A stretch of 64,000 nt of DNA from GCA-2733415 sp049614485 (GTDB taxonomy: Bacteria; Bacteroidota; Bacteroidia; Flavobacteriales; Flavobacteriaceae). Below are positions 8,618-16,607 of this stretch, in pieces. The notes beneath the pieces are model-generated. The model saw nothing but the letters and a program-made list of their open reading frames with translations, was not told the DNA's origin and ran no database searches. How positions within the stretch are numbered: the stretch's first letter is position 1; each line of letters starts with the position of its first letter. Position numbers and translations under genes: made by a program. The DNA lies in NCBI GenBank assembly GCA_049614485.1, contig JBMZDR010000010.1:15391-79390 (forward strand). The letters run 5' to 3'.

Positions 8618-9186
8618 TAATAACGTATAATACGTAAATATTTAAAGTTCATATATAACGGCTTAGTATTACCTTTATTTGTTTTTATAGCGAATACTAT
8701 TGGCAAAACGATATTTATCAAATATAACATTACTAAAGAATATATAAATAGCTTAAAATTATTATGCATCAATTTTCCTAACACACCAACAATCATAAAT
8801 GTATAAAAAAGTATTGTCCATAATATCTGAAAATTTATCAAGTTTGCTCCTATTTCATTTAAACCTGAAATTTTATCTTTTTTTGTAAGCCACAAAATTA
8901 AGGGTAAAATAATATTACCAATTGGAAATACTACAAATACAATAACAGATAAATGAAATAACGTAAGGAAAGTTTTATCTTCATGTTTTCCGTAATCAAA
9001 TATACTTTCAACATTTACATCTAAAACTTCACAAATTAAGCGTAATGTTTTCCCATTTGGATTATTCTCGTTGTTTTCTATTCTTTGAATCGTTCTTAAG
9101 TTTATACTTGCGTTTTCTGCTAGTTCCTCTTGAGACAACCCTTTTTTAATTCTAATCTCTTTTAATTTTTTACCAATTTTATTCAT
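8617..9186 (-). CDS. XRE-family regulator with membrane domain
   Basis: A 189-residue protein. An N-terminal helix-turn-helix (residues about 5-65, KIGKKLKEIRIKKGLSQEEL and TIQRIENNENNPNGKTL) of the Cro/CI-XRE type is followed by three hydrophobic helices in a DUF4870-like arrangement. It is probably a membrane-tethered DNA-binding regulator. It is co-transcribed with the YdeI-like gene (one-base overlap). A cluster of ATGACA half-sites lies 68-95 bases upstream and may be its own operator. The signal sensed is unknown. Confidence 0.8.
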   Translation of the reverse strand: MNKIGKKLKEIRIKKGLSQEELAENASINLRTIQRIENNENNPNGKTLRLICEVLDVNVESIFDYGKHEDKTFLTLFHLSVIVFVVFPIGNIILPLILWLTKKDKISGLNEIGANLINFQILWTILFYTFMIVGVLGKLMHNNFKLFIYSLVMLYLINIVLPIVFAIKTNKGNTKPLYMNFKYLRIIRY

Positions 9187-9253
9187 AACAATCTACATAT
9201 TTTATTTGGTGTAAAAGTACGCTGCTAACTATTGTTTTGATAACGGTAATTAT

Positions 9254-9280
9254 ATGACATCTTTATGACATTACTGTCAT
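9254..9280. promoter_or_regulatory. Candidate operator, three ATGACA half-sites
   Basis: ATGACA occurs at 9254-9259 and again at 9265-9270, the second facing TGTCAT (9275-9280) as a palindrome with a TTAC spacer. It lies in the 113-base gap just upstream of the XRE-regulator gene, a natural place for autoregulation. Binding is inference. Confidence 0.4.
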
Positions 9281-9299
9281 TAAGTGGATTACATCAAAA

Positions 9300-9821
9300 T
9301 TATTCTATCACATCAATTGGATAAAGAAAAGAATCTTTAGTATTAAAACTGATCGTTTTGTCTTCATTATAAGTACATGCAATTAGCACTTGCCCCCAAT
9401 ATTTACCATCACTAAAATCAGCAATAATCCATTTATGGTTTAACATTTTTGTGCTGTTAATCATCATTTTATCACCAAACATTGGCGCATAAGGCACCAA
9501 TGGGTTTCCGCCTTCTTCAATATTTAAACTTATTAATTGATCTTCAACATGCGGTATTAATTCTTTATAATCTATCCCCTCTTTATACAGATGCTCAATA
9601 GCATAGGCATCCTCTTCTAAAGTAAACTTACCTAACTCCATAGCTTCAATTCTTAAGTTTGCTATAGTATCTTGGTATTTATTGTTTTGTTCAGAATTAA
9701 ATGTTTTCAGTTTAGTAATTTTATCTTCATAAGATTTCATTTCCTTTTTGGTATTCACAAAAACAAACAATAGCATTAAGGCAGTTAATAGAAATAGGTA
9801 TAAAAACAATTGCTTTTTCAT
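9300..9821 (-). CDS. Membrane-anchored protein of unknown function
   Basis: A 173-residue protein with an N-terminal membrane anchor (residues 5-22), a charged coiled-coil stretch (about 25-60), and a C-terminal globular domain with alternating strands (MINSTKMLNHKWIIADFSDG, WGQVLIACTYN). The topology suggests a periplasmic or cytosolic domain tethered to the inner membrane. I do not recognise the family. It sits 14 bases downstream of the metallo-hydrolase gene on the same strand, so co-transcription is likely. Confidence 0.6.
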   Translation of the reverse strand: MKKQLFLYLFLLTALMLLFVFVNTKKEMKSYEDKITKLKTFNSEQNNKYQDTIANLRIEAMELGKFTLEEDAYAIEHLYKEGIDYKELIPHVEDQLISLNIEEGGNPLVPYAPMFGDKMMINSTKMLNHKWIIADFSDGKYWGQVLIACTYNEDKTISFNTKDSFLYPIDVIE

Positions 9822-9835
9822 AAGATGATATTATT

Positions 9836-10603
9836 TTAAAGATTTAAGTTTAGCGTATCATAAGCCAAAAATACATTTTTTGGAAGAGTTTTTTGTACTT
9901 CTTCATAAAAACCTAACTCATGGCTTATATGTGTTAAATACGCTTTTTCTGGCTTCACTTTTTCTATTAATTTTAAGGCTTCAGCTAAGGTAAAATGCGA
10001 GTGGTGCTCACGTACTCTTAAAGCATTCACAACCAAAACCTTTGTGTTTTTTAACTTGTCCATTTCTGCTTCAGCAATCGTTTTAACATCAGTTAAATAG
10101 ACGAAGTCTTGAATGCGAAATCCGAAAACTTGTAAACTACCATGACACACATTTATTGGAGTAATCGTTACTGTTCCAATTGTAAAGTTGTTATTATTCT
10201 CTATAGTATTTAAAGCCACGGTTGGCGCTCCTGGGTATTTATTTTCAGTTTCAAATATATACTCAAAACGTTGCTTTAAGGATTCAAAAACACGTTTATG
10301 GCCATACAACTGAAAATCACCTTCTTGCTTAAAGTAAAAAGGTCTAATATCATCTAAACCTGCAGTATGGTCTGAATGTTCATGTGTAAAAAGGATTGCA
10401 TCTAAATGACTGGGATTTTCACGTAACATCTGAGCTCTAAAATCCGGACCACAATCAATTACTAAAACGGTTTGATTAACTTCTATCATAATAGATGATC
10501 GTAAGCGCTTATCTTTACTATCACTACTCAAACATACAGGATGTGTACTACCAATTACCGGAATACCTTGTGATGTACCTGTACCTAAAAATGTAACTTT
10601 CAT
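9836..10603 (-). CDS. MBL-fold metallo-hydrolase, PhnP-like
   Basis: A 255-residue metallo-beta-lactamase-fold hydrolase. It has the metal-binding motif THEHSDH (residues 73-79), upstream FLGTGTSQGIP, further candidate ligands in VCHGS and the Asp of YLTDVK, and a C-terminal His in THISHELG. The start FLGTGTSQGIPVIG and overall length match the PhnP/RNase Z-like subgroup (phosphodiesterases). No phosphonate genes are nearby, so the physiological substrate is open. The gene is divergent from the 493-residue conserved protein. Confidence 0.85.
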   Translation of the reverse strand: MKVTFLGTGTSQGIPVIGSTHPVCLSSDSKDKRLRSSIMIEVNQTVLVIDCGPDFRAQMLRENPSHLDAILFTHEHSDHTAGLDDIRPFYFKQEGDFQLYGHKRVFESLKQRFEYIFETENKYPGAPTVALNTIENNNNFTIGTVTITPINVCHGSLQVFGFRIQDFVYLTDVKTIAEAEMDKLKNTKVLVVNALRVREHHSHFTLAEALKLIEKVKPEKAYLTHISHELGFYEEVQKTLPKNVFLAYDTLNLNL

Positions 10604-10740
10604 TAACTTTATTATTAATTCTAATGTAATTATATGCTCTACAAACTAACCATAAAATTATGAATATCCTAACAAATTAAATTTCTTATAAAAAACCACA
10701 AAATTCAATACTATTTTTATCTTTAAGCCTAGTTATTTAC

Positions 10741-10748
10741 TATTTTTG
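10741..10748 (+). promoter_or_regulatory. -7 promoter box for 10779 gene
   Basis: TATTTTTG fits TAnnTTTG exactly and lies 30 bases before the start codon; a TTTA at 10722-10725 could serve as a weak -33 element. The predicted leader is about 25 bases. Confidence 0.5.
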
Positions 10749-10778
10749 TATCACTAAGAGAAATAACCTCAATTAAAT

Positions 10779-12260
10779 ATGACCATTAAACTAAAAGGCG
10801 ATAAAGCTTTTGAAGCTGCTCCTTCACTTAAAAACAAGGCGCTTCGTATTAATTTAAATGAACACATTTACGGAACCTTTGCTGAAATTGGTGCTGGCCA
10901 AGAAACGGTAAGGAATTTCTTTCGCGCAGGTGGAGGGTCTGGAACAATAGCAAAAGCGATGTCTGCTTATGACAAAGACTTTAGTGATGCTATATATGGT
11001 ATTGAAGATGATAAACGCTATGTTACTGAAGCGCGTTTAAAGAAAATGCTAGACCATGAAATGAATTTATTAGAGGAACGCATCTCTAGAGATAAACACC
11101 CTAATAAATTATTTTTTAGTTACGCCAATACAGTTGCTACAATTGATTTTGCAAAAAAATATAAAGGGCATGGCTGGATAGGTTTGCGTTTTCAAGTTAA
11201 TGCAACAGATGAATTTAGTGACATCATCTTACACGTCCGTTTTAAAGAAAATGATGCCAGGTTACAACAAAATACGTTAGGAGCACTAGGAACTAACCTA
11301 ATTTATGGTGCCTATTACAAGCACAATAACCCTAAAAAATTATTAACATACCTCTATGATCATTTAGATAAAGATCAAATAGAAATTGATACTATTAACT
11401 TTTCTGGACCCTTATTCAGAAATGTTGACAACCGCTTAATGAGTTTACAATTGGTAAAGCATGGCATGACAGATGCCGTAATGTTTAGTCCTGATGGTAA
11501 AAACTTATTAGCAGGAAAAATACTTTACAAGAAGAACATTCTTGCTTTAAGAGGTAGTTTTAGACCAGTTACAAAGGTAAATATGGATATGTTTAAAAAA
11601 TCATATGACATGTTTATTAATGACAATAAGGTTGATAAAAACAAAACAGAAGTTATTTTTGAAATTACATTATCAAACTTAAAAGAAGGTTTAAACGAAA
11701 TTAATGAACGAGACTTCTTAGACAGAGCAGAGTTATTATGCTCCTTAGGGCATACGGTAATGATCTCTAACTTTAAAGAATACTACAAAGTTGCCCAATA
11801 CTTCAATAAGTTTACTAAAAAACGTCTTGGCCTAGCTATGGGAGCTTTAAATCTTATAGAATTATTTGATGAAAAATACTATAGAGATCTGCCAGGAGGT
11901 ATTCTTGAAGCATTCGGAAAATTAGCTACAAGTGATATTAGAGTTTTTGTATATCCGTTTATGGGTGAGGATGAAGAGCTAATGACCATTGACAACATCA
12001 AGGTACACCCTAGAATGAAAGATTTATATAAATTTTTCAAGTATAATGGTAAAATGATTGATATTAAAAATGCTGATTTAAGCATCTTAAATATTTATTC
12101 TCGTAAAGTTTTAAAAATGATTGAAAAGAATGAAAATGGGTGGGAAAATATGCTGCCAGATGGTATCTCTGAAATAATTAAAAAGCAAAGTCTCTTTGGT
12201 TATGAAGCTGAAGAGGAAATCGATTTTGAAGAAGATGAAGAATATTCTGATTCGTTTTAA
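10779..12260 (+). CDS. Conserved 493-residue protein of unknown function
   Basis: A 493-residue, apparently cytosolic protein without signal peptide. Conserved-looking segments are the N-terminal YGTFAEIGAGQETVRNFFRAGG, FFSYANTVATIDF, and GHGWIGLRFQ; the C-terminus is very acidic (EEEIDFEEDEEYSD). I recall flavobacterial homologues being called nicotinate-nucleotide adenylyltransferase, but no nucleotidyltransferase HxGH/ISSTxxR-type motifs are visible, so I would not transfer that name. It has its own -7 promoter box and ends at a perfect palindromic terminator, so it is monocistronic. Confidence 0.7.
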   Translation: MTIKLKGDKAFEAAPSLKNKALRINLNEHIYGTFAEIGAGQETVRNFFRAGGGSGTIAKAMSAYDKDFSDAIYGIEDDKRYVTEARLKKMLDHEMNLLEERISRDKHPNKLFFSYANTVATIDFAKKYKGHGWIGLRFQVNATDEFSDIILHVRFKENDARLQQNTLGALGTNLIYGAYYKHNNPKKLLTYLYDHLDKDQIEIDTINFSGPLFRNVDNRLMSLQLVKHGMTDAVMFSPDGKNLLAGKILYKKNILALRGSFRPVTKVNMDMFKKSYDMFINDNKVDKNKTEVIFEITLSNLKEGLNEINERDFLDRAELLCSLGHTVMISNFKEYYKVAQYFNKFTKKRLGLAMGALNLIELFDEKYYRDLPGGILEAFGKLATSDIRVFVYPFMGEDEELMTIDNIKVHPRMKDLYKFFKYNGKMIDIKNADLSILNIYSRKVLKMIEKNENGWENMLPDGISEIIKKQSLFGYEAEEEIDFEEDEEYSDSF

Positions 12261-12270
12261 CCTACCTTTC

Positions 12271-12316
12271 TAACATAAAAAAAAGCCACTCAATTGAGTG
12301 GCTTTTTTTTATGTTA
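12271..12316. terminator. Bidirectional terminator, 46-bp perfect palindrome
   Basis: The two 23-base halves are exact reverse complements, with core AGCCACTCAATTGAGTGGCT flanked by A8 and T8 tracts. It sits between the convergent 493-residue gene and rny and gives a U-tract on both strands. Confidence 0.9.
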
Positions 12317-12334
12317 GAAGTATCAACCTCCTAT

Positions 12335-13912
12335 TTACTTAGCAATATTAACTGCTCTTGTTTCCCTAATAACCGTCACCTTTACTTGACCAGGATACGT
12401 CATGTCTGTTTGAATTTTTTGTGAAATTTCAAATGATAAGTTCGCTGCTTTTTCATCAGACACTTTTTCACTTTCAACAATAACACGTAGCTCTCTACCG
12501 GCTTGAATAGCATATGCTTTTTTAACCCCAGTAAACGCAAATGCAATTTCCTCCAAGTCTTTTAAACGCTGGATGTATGAATCTAACACTTGACGTCTTG
12601 CGCCTGGTCTTGCGCCTGATATAGCATCACAAACCTGAACAATTGGTGCAAATAACGATTTCATTTCCACTTCATCATGGTGAGCTCCAATGGCATTACA
12701 AACATCTGGTTTTTCACCATGCTTTTCAGCCCATTGCATTCCTAAAATTGCGTGAGGTAATTCCGTCTCTTCTTCTGGTACTTTTCCAATATCATGTAAT
12801 AATCCTGCTCTTTTTGCTAATTTAGGATTCAATCCTAACTCAGAAGCCATAACACCACATAACTTAGCTACTTCCCTTGAGTGCTGTAATAAGTTTTGAC
12901 CGTATGATGAACGGTATTTCATACGCCCAACCATTTTTATTAATTCTGGGTGTAAACCATGAATTCCTAAATCAATCACAGTACGCTTACCTACCTCAAC
13001 TATTTCAGACTCTATTTGCTTTTGAGTTTTTCTAACAACTTCTTCAATTCTTGCTGGGTGAATTCGTCCGTCAGTCACTAATTTGTGTAATGACAATCGT
13101 GCTACTTCTCTTCTTACAGAATCAAAACAAGATAAAATAATAGCGTCTGGAGTATCATCTACAATAATTTCAACACCTGTTGCTGCTTCTATTGCTCTAA
13201 TATTACGTCCTTCTCTACCAATGATTCTACCTTTAACATCATCAGACTCTAAGTTAAATACCGACACACAGTTTTCAACGGCTTCTTCTGTTCCAATACG
13301 TTGAATGGTATTTATTATAATTTTCTTTGCTTCTTGCTGAGCTGTCATTTTCGCTTCTTCTATACTATCTTGTACAAAAGACATTGCATCTGTTTTTGCT
13401 TCTTCTTTTAAAGAAACTATCAACTCTTCTTTAGCCTCTTCAGCCGATAACCCAGATATAACTTCTAGTTGTTCAACCTGCTTTTTGTGCAAGCGTTCAA
13501 TTTCTTCATTCTTTTTTTCTAAGAAATCGATTCTATAATCGTAATCCTTTTTCTTTTCTTCAACTTCTTTATTCGCCTTTTTAGCTTTAGACAACTCGTT
13601 AGAAATTTGCGATTCTTTATCGCGTATTCTTTTTTCTACGTCAGCTATTTTTTTGTCTTTAGACAGAATTACTTTTTCATGCTCAGACTTTAATTCAATA
13701 AAGCGTTCTTTTGCCTGAAGTAATTTATCTTTTTTAAGAGACTCCCCTTCTTTTTTAGCCTCTTTTACAACTAGCCTAGCTTCTTTTTCAGCAGAAGCAA
13801 TTACGCTAGAAGCACTATTTTTAGCAAGTATTTTTGCAATCACAAAACCTACTGCTACCCCAATTACGATACCAATTATCACTGGTATAATTATTTCATT
13901 CATATCTATCAT
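12335..13912 (-). CDS. rny: Ribonuclease Y
   Basis: Membrane-anchored endoribonuclease that starts mRNA decay. The 525-residue protein has an N-terminal membrane helix (residues about 5-28), a long Lys/Glu coiled coil (30-190), a KH RNA-binding domain with the GxxG loop in IIGREGRNIRAIE, and an HD domain with LLHDIGK and HHDE metal-binding motifs. The length matches the family. Start could be the ATG at 13912 or the one at 13903 (MNEIIIP). It lies downstream of zapA and the probable 6S RNA, and ends at the shared palindromic terminator. Confidence 0.95.
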   Translation of the reverse strand: MIDMNEIIIPVIIGIVIGVAVGFVIAKILAKNSASSVIASAEKEARLVVKEAKKEGESLKKDKLLQAKERFIELKSEHEKVILSKDKKIADVEKRIRDKESQISNELSKAKKANKEVEEKKKDYDYRIDFLEKKNEEIERLHKKQVEQLEVISGLSAEEAKEELIVSLKEEAKTDAMSFVQDSIEEAKMTAQQEAKKIIINTIQRIGTEEAVENCVSVFNLESDDVKGRIIGREGRNIRAIEAATGVEIIVDDTPDAIILSCFDSVRREVARLSLHKLVTDGRIHPARIEEVVRKTQKQIESEIVEVGKRTVIDLGIHGLHPELIKMVGRMKYRSSYGQNLLQHSREVAKLCGVMASELGLNPKLAKRAGLLHDIGKVPEEETELPHAILGMQWAEKHGEKPDVCNAIGAHHDEVEMKSLFAPIVQVCDAISGARPGARRQVLDSYIQRLKDLEEIAFAFTGVKKAYAIQAGRELRVIVESEKVSDEKAANLSFEISQKIQTDMTYPGQVKVTVIRETRAVNIAK

Positions 13913-13922
13913 TTATTTATAT

Positions 13923-14088
13923 AAAAAAACCCACATTAGTATGAGTTTTGTATAAACTCCTATAAACAGGTTTAAAGCTAACTAGTTGGTCAAGGATCTG
14001 CTCAAAGGCAGCTTGCTTTTACAACAAAGACTCACTTTTTTTAATTGAAACTTGTTGAGTTTATCAAAAAATAATAACTAATGCGGGT
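13923..14088 (-). ncRNA. ssrS: Probable 6S RNA
   Basis: On the minus strand the zapA-rny gap can form a long rod. A 12-bp closing stem pairs ACCCGCATTAGT (14088-14077) with ACTAATGTGGGT (13940-13929), with one G-U pair. A second helix pairs GATAAACTC (14065-14057) with GAGTTTATA (13959-13951). After a central unpaired bulge, an apical stem forms from CAAG/CTTG and CTGC/GCAG. A T7 run (13929-13923) follows. Size (~165 nt), rod shape with central bubble, and position directly after zapA are the classic features of ssrS, which binds the housekeeping RNA polymerase holoenzyme. No strong promoter box is evident, so it may be processed from the zapA transcript. Confidence 0.75.
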
Positions 14089-14116
14089 AGTAATTTTACG
14101 CTATTTTAAAGAACTA

Positions 14117-14404
14117 TTATATATATTTATCAAGCAGCTCCTGCATCGCACTAAGCTTCTCAGTAACTAAACTATTATCTTCATCAATATCCAAACTCTC
14201 TTGCTCTACTTTTGACGCAAATTGTAACGCACACATGGCCAATACATCTTGCTTATCTCGTACAGCATAATTTTGTTCAAACTGCTTCAAGAGTTTATCT
14301 ATACTTTTAGCAGCTTTCCTTAAGCCTTCTTCCTGTCTGGGGTCAATCGTTAATGGATAAACTCTATCTGCTATAGAGATTTTTATCTTTAGCTTTTCAG
14401 ACAT
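14117..14404 (-). CDS. zapA: Cell division protein ZapA
   Basis: A 95-residue ZapA, a cytoplasmic FtsZ-ring stabiliser. It shows the family N-terminal strand KIKISIADRVYPL, the helix EEGLRKAAKSIDKLL, and a C-terminal coiled coil including MCALQFASKVEQE. It starts 4 bases after a coiled-coil gene and is followed by the probable 6S RNA. The zapA-6S order is conserved widely among bacteria and supports both calls. Confidence 0.9.
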   Translation of the reverse strand: MSEKLKIKISIADRVYPLTIDPRQEEGLRKAAKSIDKLLKQFEQNYAVRDKQDVLAMCALQFASKVEQESLDIDEDNSLVTEKLSAMQELLDKYI

Positions 14405-14408
14405 TTTT

Positions 14409-14699
14409 TTATTTTGAAAGCTGTGTTATACAATGATCAATTTCTCTAATCAAAGTATTTATTTTAAGCTTGGTTTCCCTTTTATAATCTTCACTACCCA
14501 ACATAGAACTTGTTAACTTAAGTGCTTCATACTTGTCTTGCCAATTAGCTAAAACAATATTTTGCTGTTTGATATTTTCTTCTTTTAAAGCTAATTCTGC
14601 TAAAAGTTGCTTGTTTATTTGTTCTTTTTCATCTAAACGCGACACAACTTTTTGTAACTTAACTTCTAAAGAATCAACAAGTTTTAATAATTCACTCAT
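14409..14699 (-). CDS. Coiled-coil protein upstream of zapA
   Basis: A 96-residue, almost entirely heptad-patterned protein (LLKLVDSLEVKLQKVVSRLDEKEQINKQ at the start) with no membrane segment. It is coupled to zapA (4-base gap), so a division-related partner is plausible, like ZapB in gamma-proteobacteria, but I see no specific ZapB similarity. TAACTTTG on the minus strand (14736-14729) is a good -7 box about 30 bases upstream of its start and probably drives the operon. Confidence 0.65.
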   Translation of the reverse strand: MSELLKLVDSLEVKLQKVVSRLDEKEQINKQLLAELALKEENIKQQNIVLANWQDKYEALKLTSSMLGSEDYKRETKLKINTLIREIDHCITQLSK

Positions 14700-14881
14700 T
14701 CAACCAACCAGTTCTTATGTGTTAAACACAAAGTTAACATTTCAAAATTAATATTACTATAATATCCCTATTTTTTTCTAAGTATTAATTCGACGTTATT
14801 TTTGGCGTAGATTTTGTAATATTTTTAAAAATAAATTTAACTTTATAACTCCAATTATTTTTAATAACCCCCTTCATAAAA

Positions 14882-14889
14882 TAATTTTG
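14882..14889 (+). promoter_or_regulatory. -7 promoter box for the M23 peptidase gene
   Basis: TAATTTTG matches TAnnTTTG and lies 17 bases before the start codon, giving a very short leader. A T-run at 14857-14862 is a possible -33 region. Confidence 0.45.
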
Positions 14890-14906
14890 TTAAAACCATT
14901 ATATAG

Positions 14907-16604
14907 ATGAGAAACATTCTGTACAGTACCGTATTTTTTTTGCTAACATCACCTCTATGTGCACAAGAAAATTACCCTAATGACTACTTTGGAAACCCTT
15001 TAGAAATTGGAACAATTTTATCAGGAACATTTGCTGAATTACGCTCAAACCATTTTCACGGCGGACTAGATATTAAAACGCAGCAACGCGAAGGATTAAA
15101 TGTTTTAGCTACAGCAGAAGGGTATATTAGCAGAATAAAAGTTTCACCTTGGGGGTATGGAAAAGCTCTTTATATCCAACACCCTAATGGTTACACCACC
15201 GTTTATGGACATTTAAAAGAATTCGCCCCTGAAATTGAAGCCTATGTGAAAAAACGTCAATACCAGAAAGAAAAATTTGCTATTGAACTCTTCCCTTCTG
15301 CTGATTCACTACCTATTAATAAAGGGCAACTGATTGCACTTTCTGGAAACACAGGAGGGTCTGGCGGCCCGCATTTACATTATGAAATTAGAGATAGCAG
15401 ACAACACCCTATGAACCCCATGCTTTTTGGTTTTGCAGTAAAAGATTCTAGAAAACCAACGGTAAATGGAGTCTATGGCTATAGTTTAACAGATTCATCT
15501 CAGGTAAACAATCATAACAATAGAGTGAAAATAAAACTCACTAAGGGCGACGATGGCAATTATTTAGCCGAAACTGTTTACGCCTCTGGCGTTATATCTT
15601 TCGGAATCAACACCTATGACAAACAAGATTTGGCTCATAATAAAAACGGGGTATATAATGTAAAAACCTACATAAACGGTACACTAAATTACGAATTAGA
15701 CTTTAAAAAGTTTTCTTTTAAGGAAAGTAGACATCTCAATCAATTAATAGATTATAAGTACTTTAAGGAAAAGAAATCACGAATACAAAAACTATTTAAA
15801 AGTGAACGAAACCCGCTAAGCATCATAAAAAATGTTGAAAACTACGGTCAAATCATTATTAAAGAGGGCGAGCAAATTAACTACAAAATTATCATCTCTG
15901 ATTTCAACAATAATAAACGTACCGTTACAATACCTATTATAGGAGAAAAGAAAAAAATCACACATTTTAAAGACCAAATTGAATCGCCATATTATGTGTA
16001 TGCAGATAAAGGCATCACTTTAGAAAATGATGAAAAACAAGTTTATATTCCTAAAAACGCACTGTATGACAATACACCATTAATTTTTGAAACAAATGGC
16101 GATACAATAACTCTTGGAGATCCTAATATAGCATTACACAAAAATATAAGCTTAAAGTTTAATGCTCATAAGTTTTCAGCTGACGATTTAAGTAAAATTT
16201 ACATCAGTGGTTTGGGCTATAACAACAAACCATATTTTTACATTAATACTTATAAAAAAGACGGAAAAATTATTGGGAAAACCAAATACTTCGGAAAATT
16301 CACTTTAACCACAGATAATGAAAACCCAACTATAACCCCTATAAACACTCAAAATGGCAAATGGATGACAAAAGCCAACACCCTTCAAATGAAAATAACT
16401 GATGATTTATCTGGTGTAGATAAGTACAGAGCAACAATAAACGGAAAATGGGCCTTGATGGAGTACGATGCCAAAAAGGATTTGTTGAGTTACAAATTCT
16501 CAGATAATGTCCATATTTCTGGCGAAAACAAATTCAAGCTAATAGTTATCGATAATGTTGGAAATAATAGTATTTTTGAAATGACTTTTTTCAGAAAAAA
16601 CTAA
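14907..16604 (+). CDS. M23 (LytM-type) peptidase
   Basis: A secreted 565-residue protein with a signal peptide (residues 1-19, cleavage after CAQ). The metallopeptidase domain spans residues about 40-175, with zinc-site motifs HGGLD (His51, Asp55), YGHL (His102) and GPHLHYE (His156, His158), so it looks catalytically intact. M23 enzymes cut peptidoglycan cross-links. A long C-terminal region (about 180-565) of beta-rich segments has no recognised catalytic motif. The next gene, a TonB-dependent receptor, begins 3 bases after the stop, so they form an operon. Confidence 0.88.
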   Translation: MRNILYSTVFFLLTSPLCAQENYPNDYFGNPLEIGTILSGTFAELRSNHFHGGLDIKTQQREGLNVLATAEGYISRIKVSPWGYGKALYIQHPNGYTTVYGHLKEFAPEIEAYVKKRQYQKEKFAIELFPSADSLPINKGQLIALSGNTGGSGGPHLHYEIRDSRQHPMNPMLFGFAVKDSRKPTVNGVYGYSLTDSSQVNNHNNRVKIKLTKGDDGNYLAETVYASGVISFGINTYDKQDLAHNKNGVYNVKTYINGTLNYELDFKKFSFKESRHLNQLIDYKYFKEKKSRIQKLFKSERNPLSIIKNVENYGQIIIKEGEQINYKIIISDFNNNKRTVTIPIIGEKKKITHFKDQIESPYYVYADKGITLENDEKQVYIPKNALYDNTPLIFETNGDTITLGDPNIALHKNISLKFNAHKFSADDLSKIYISGLGYNNKPYFYINTYKKDGKIIGKTKYFGKFTLTTDNENPTITPINTQNGKWMTKANTLQMKITDDLSGVDKYRATINGKWALMEYDAKKDLLSYKFSDNVHISGENKFKLIVIDNVGNNSIFEMTFFRKN

Positions 16605-16607
16605 ATA

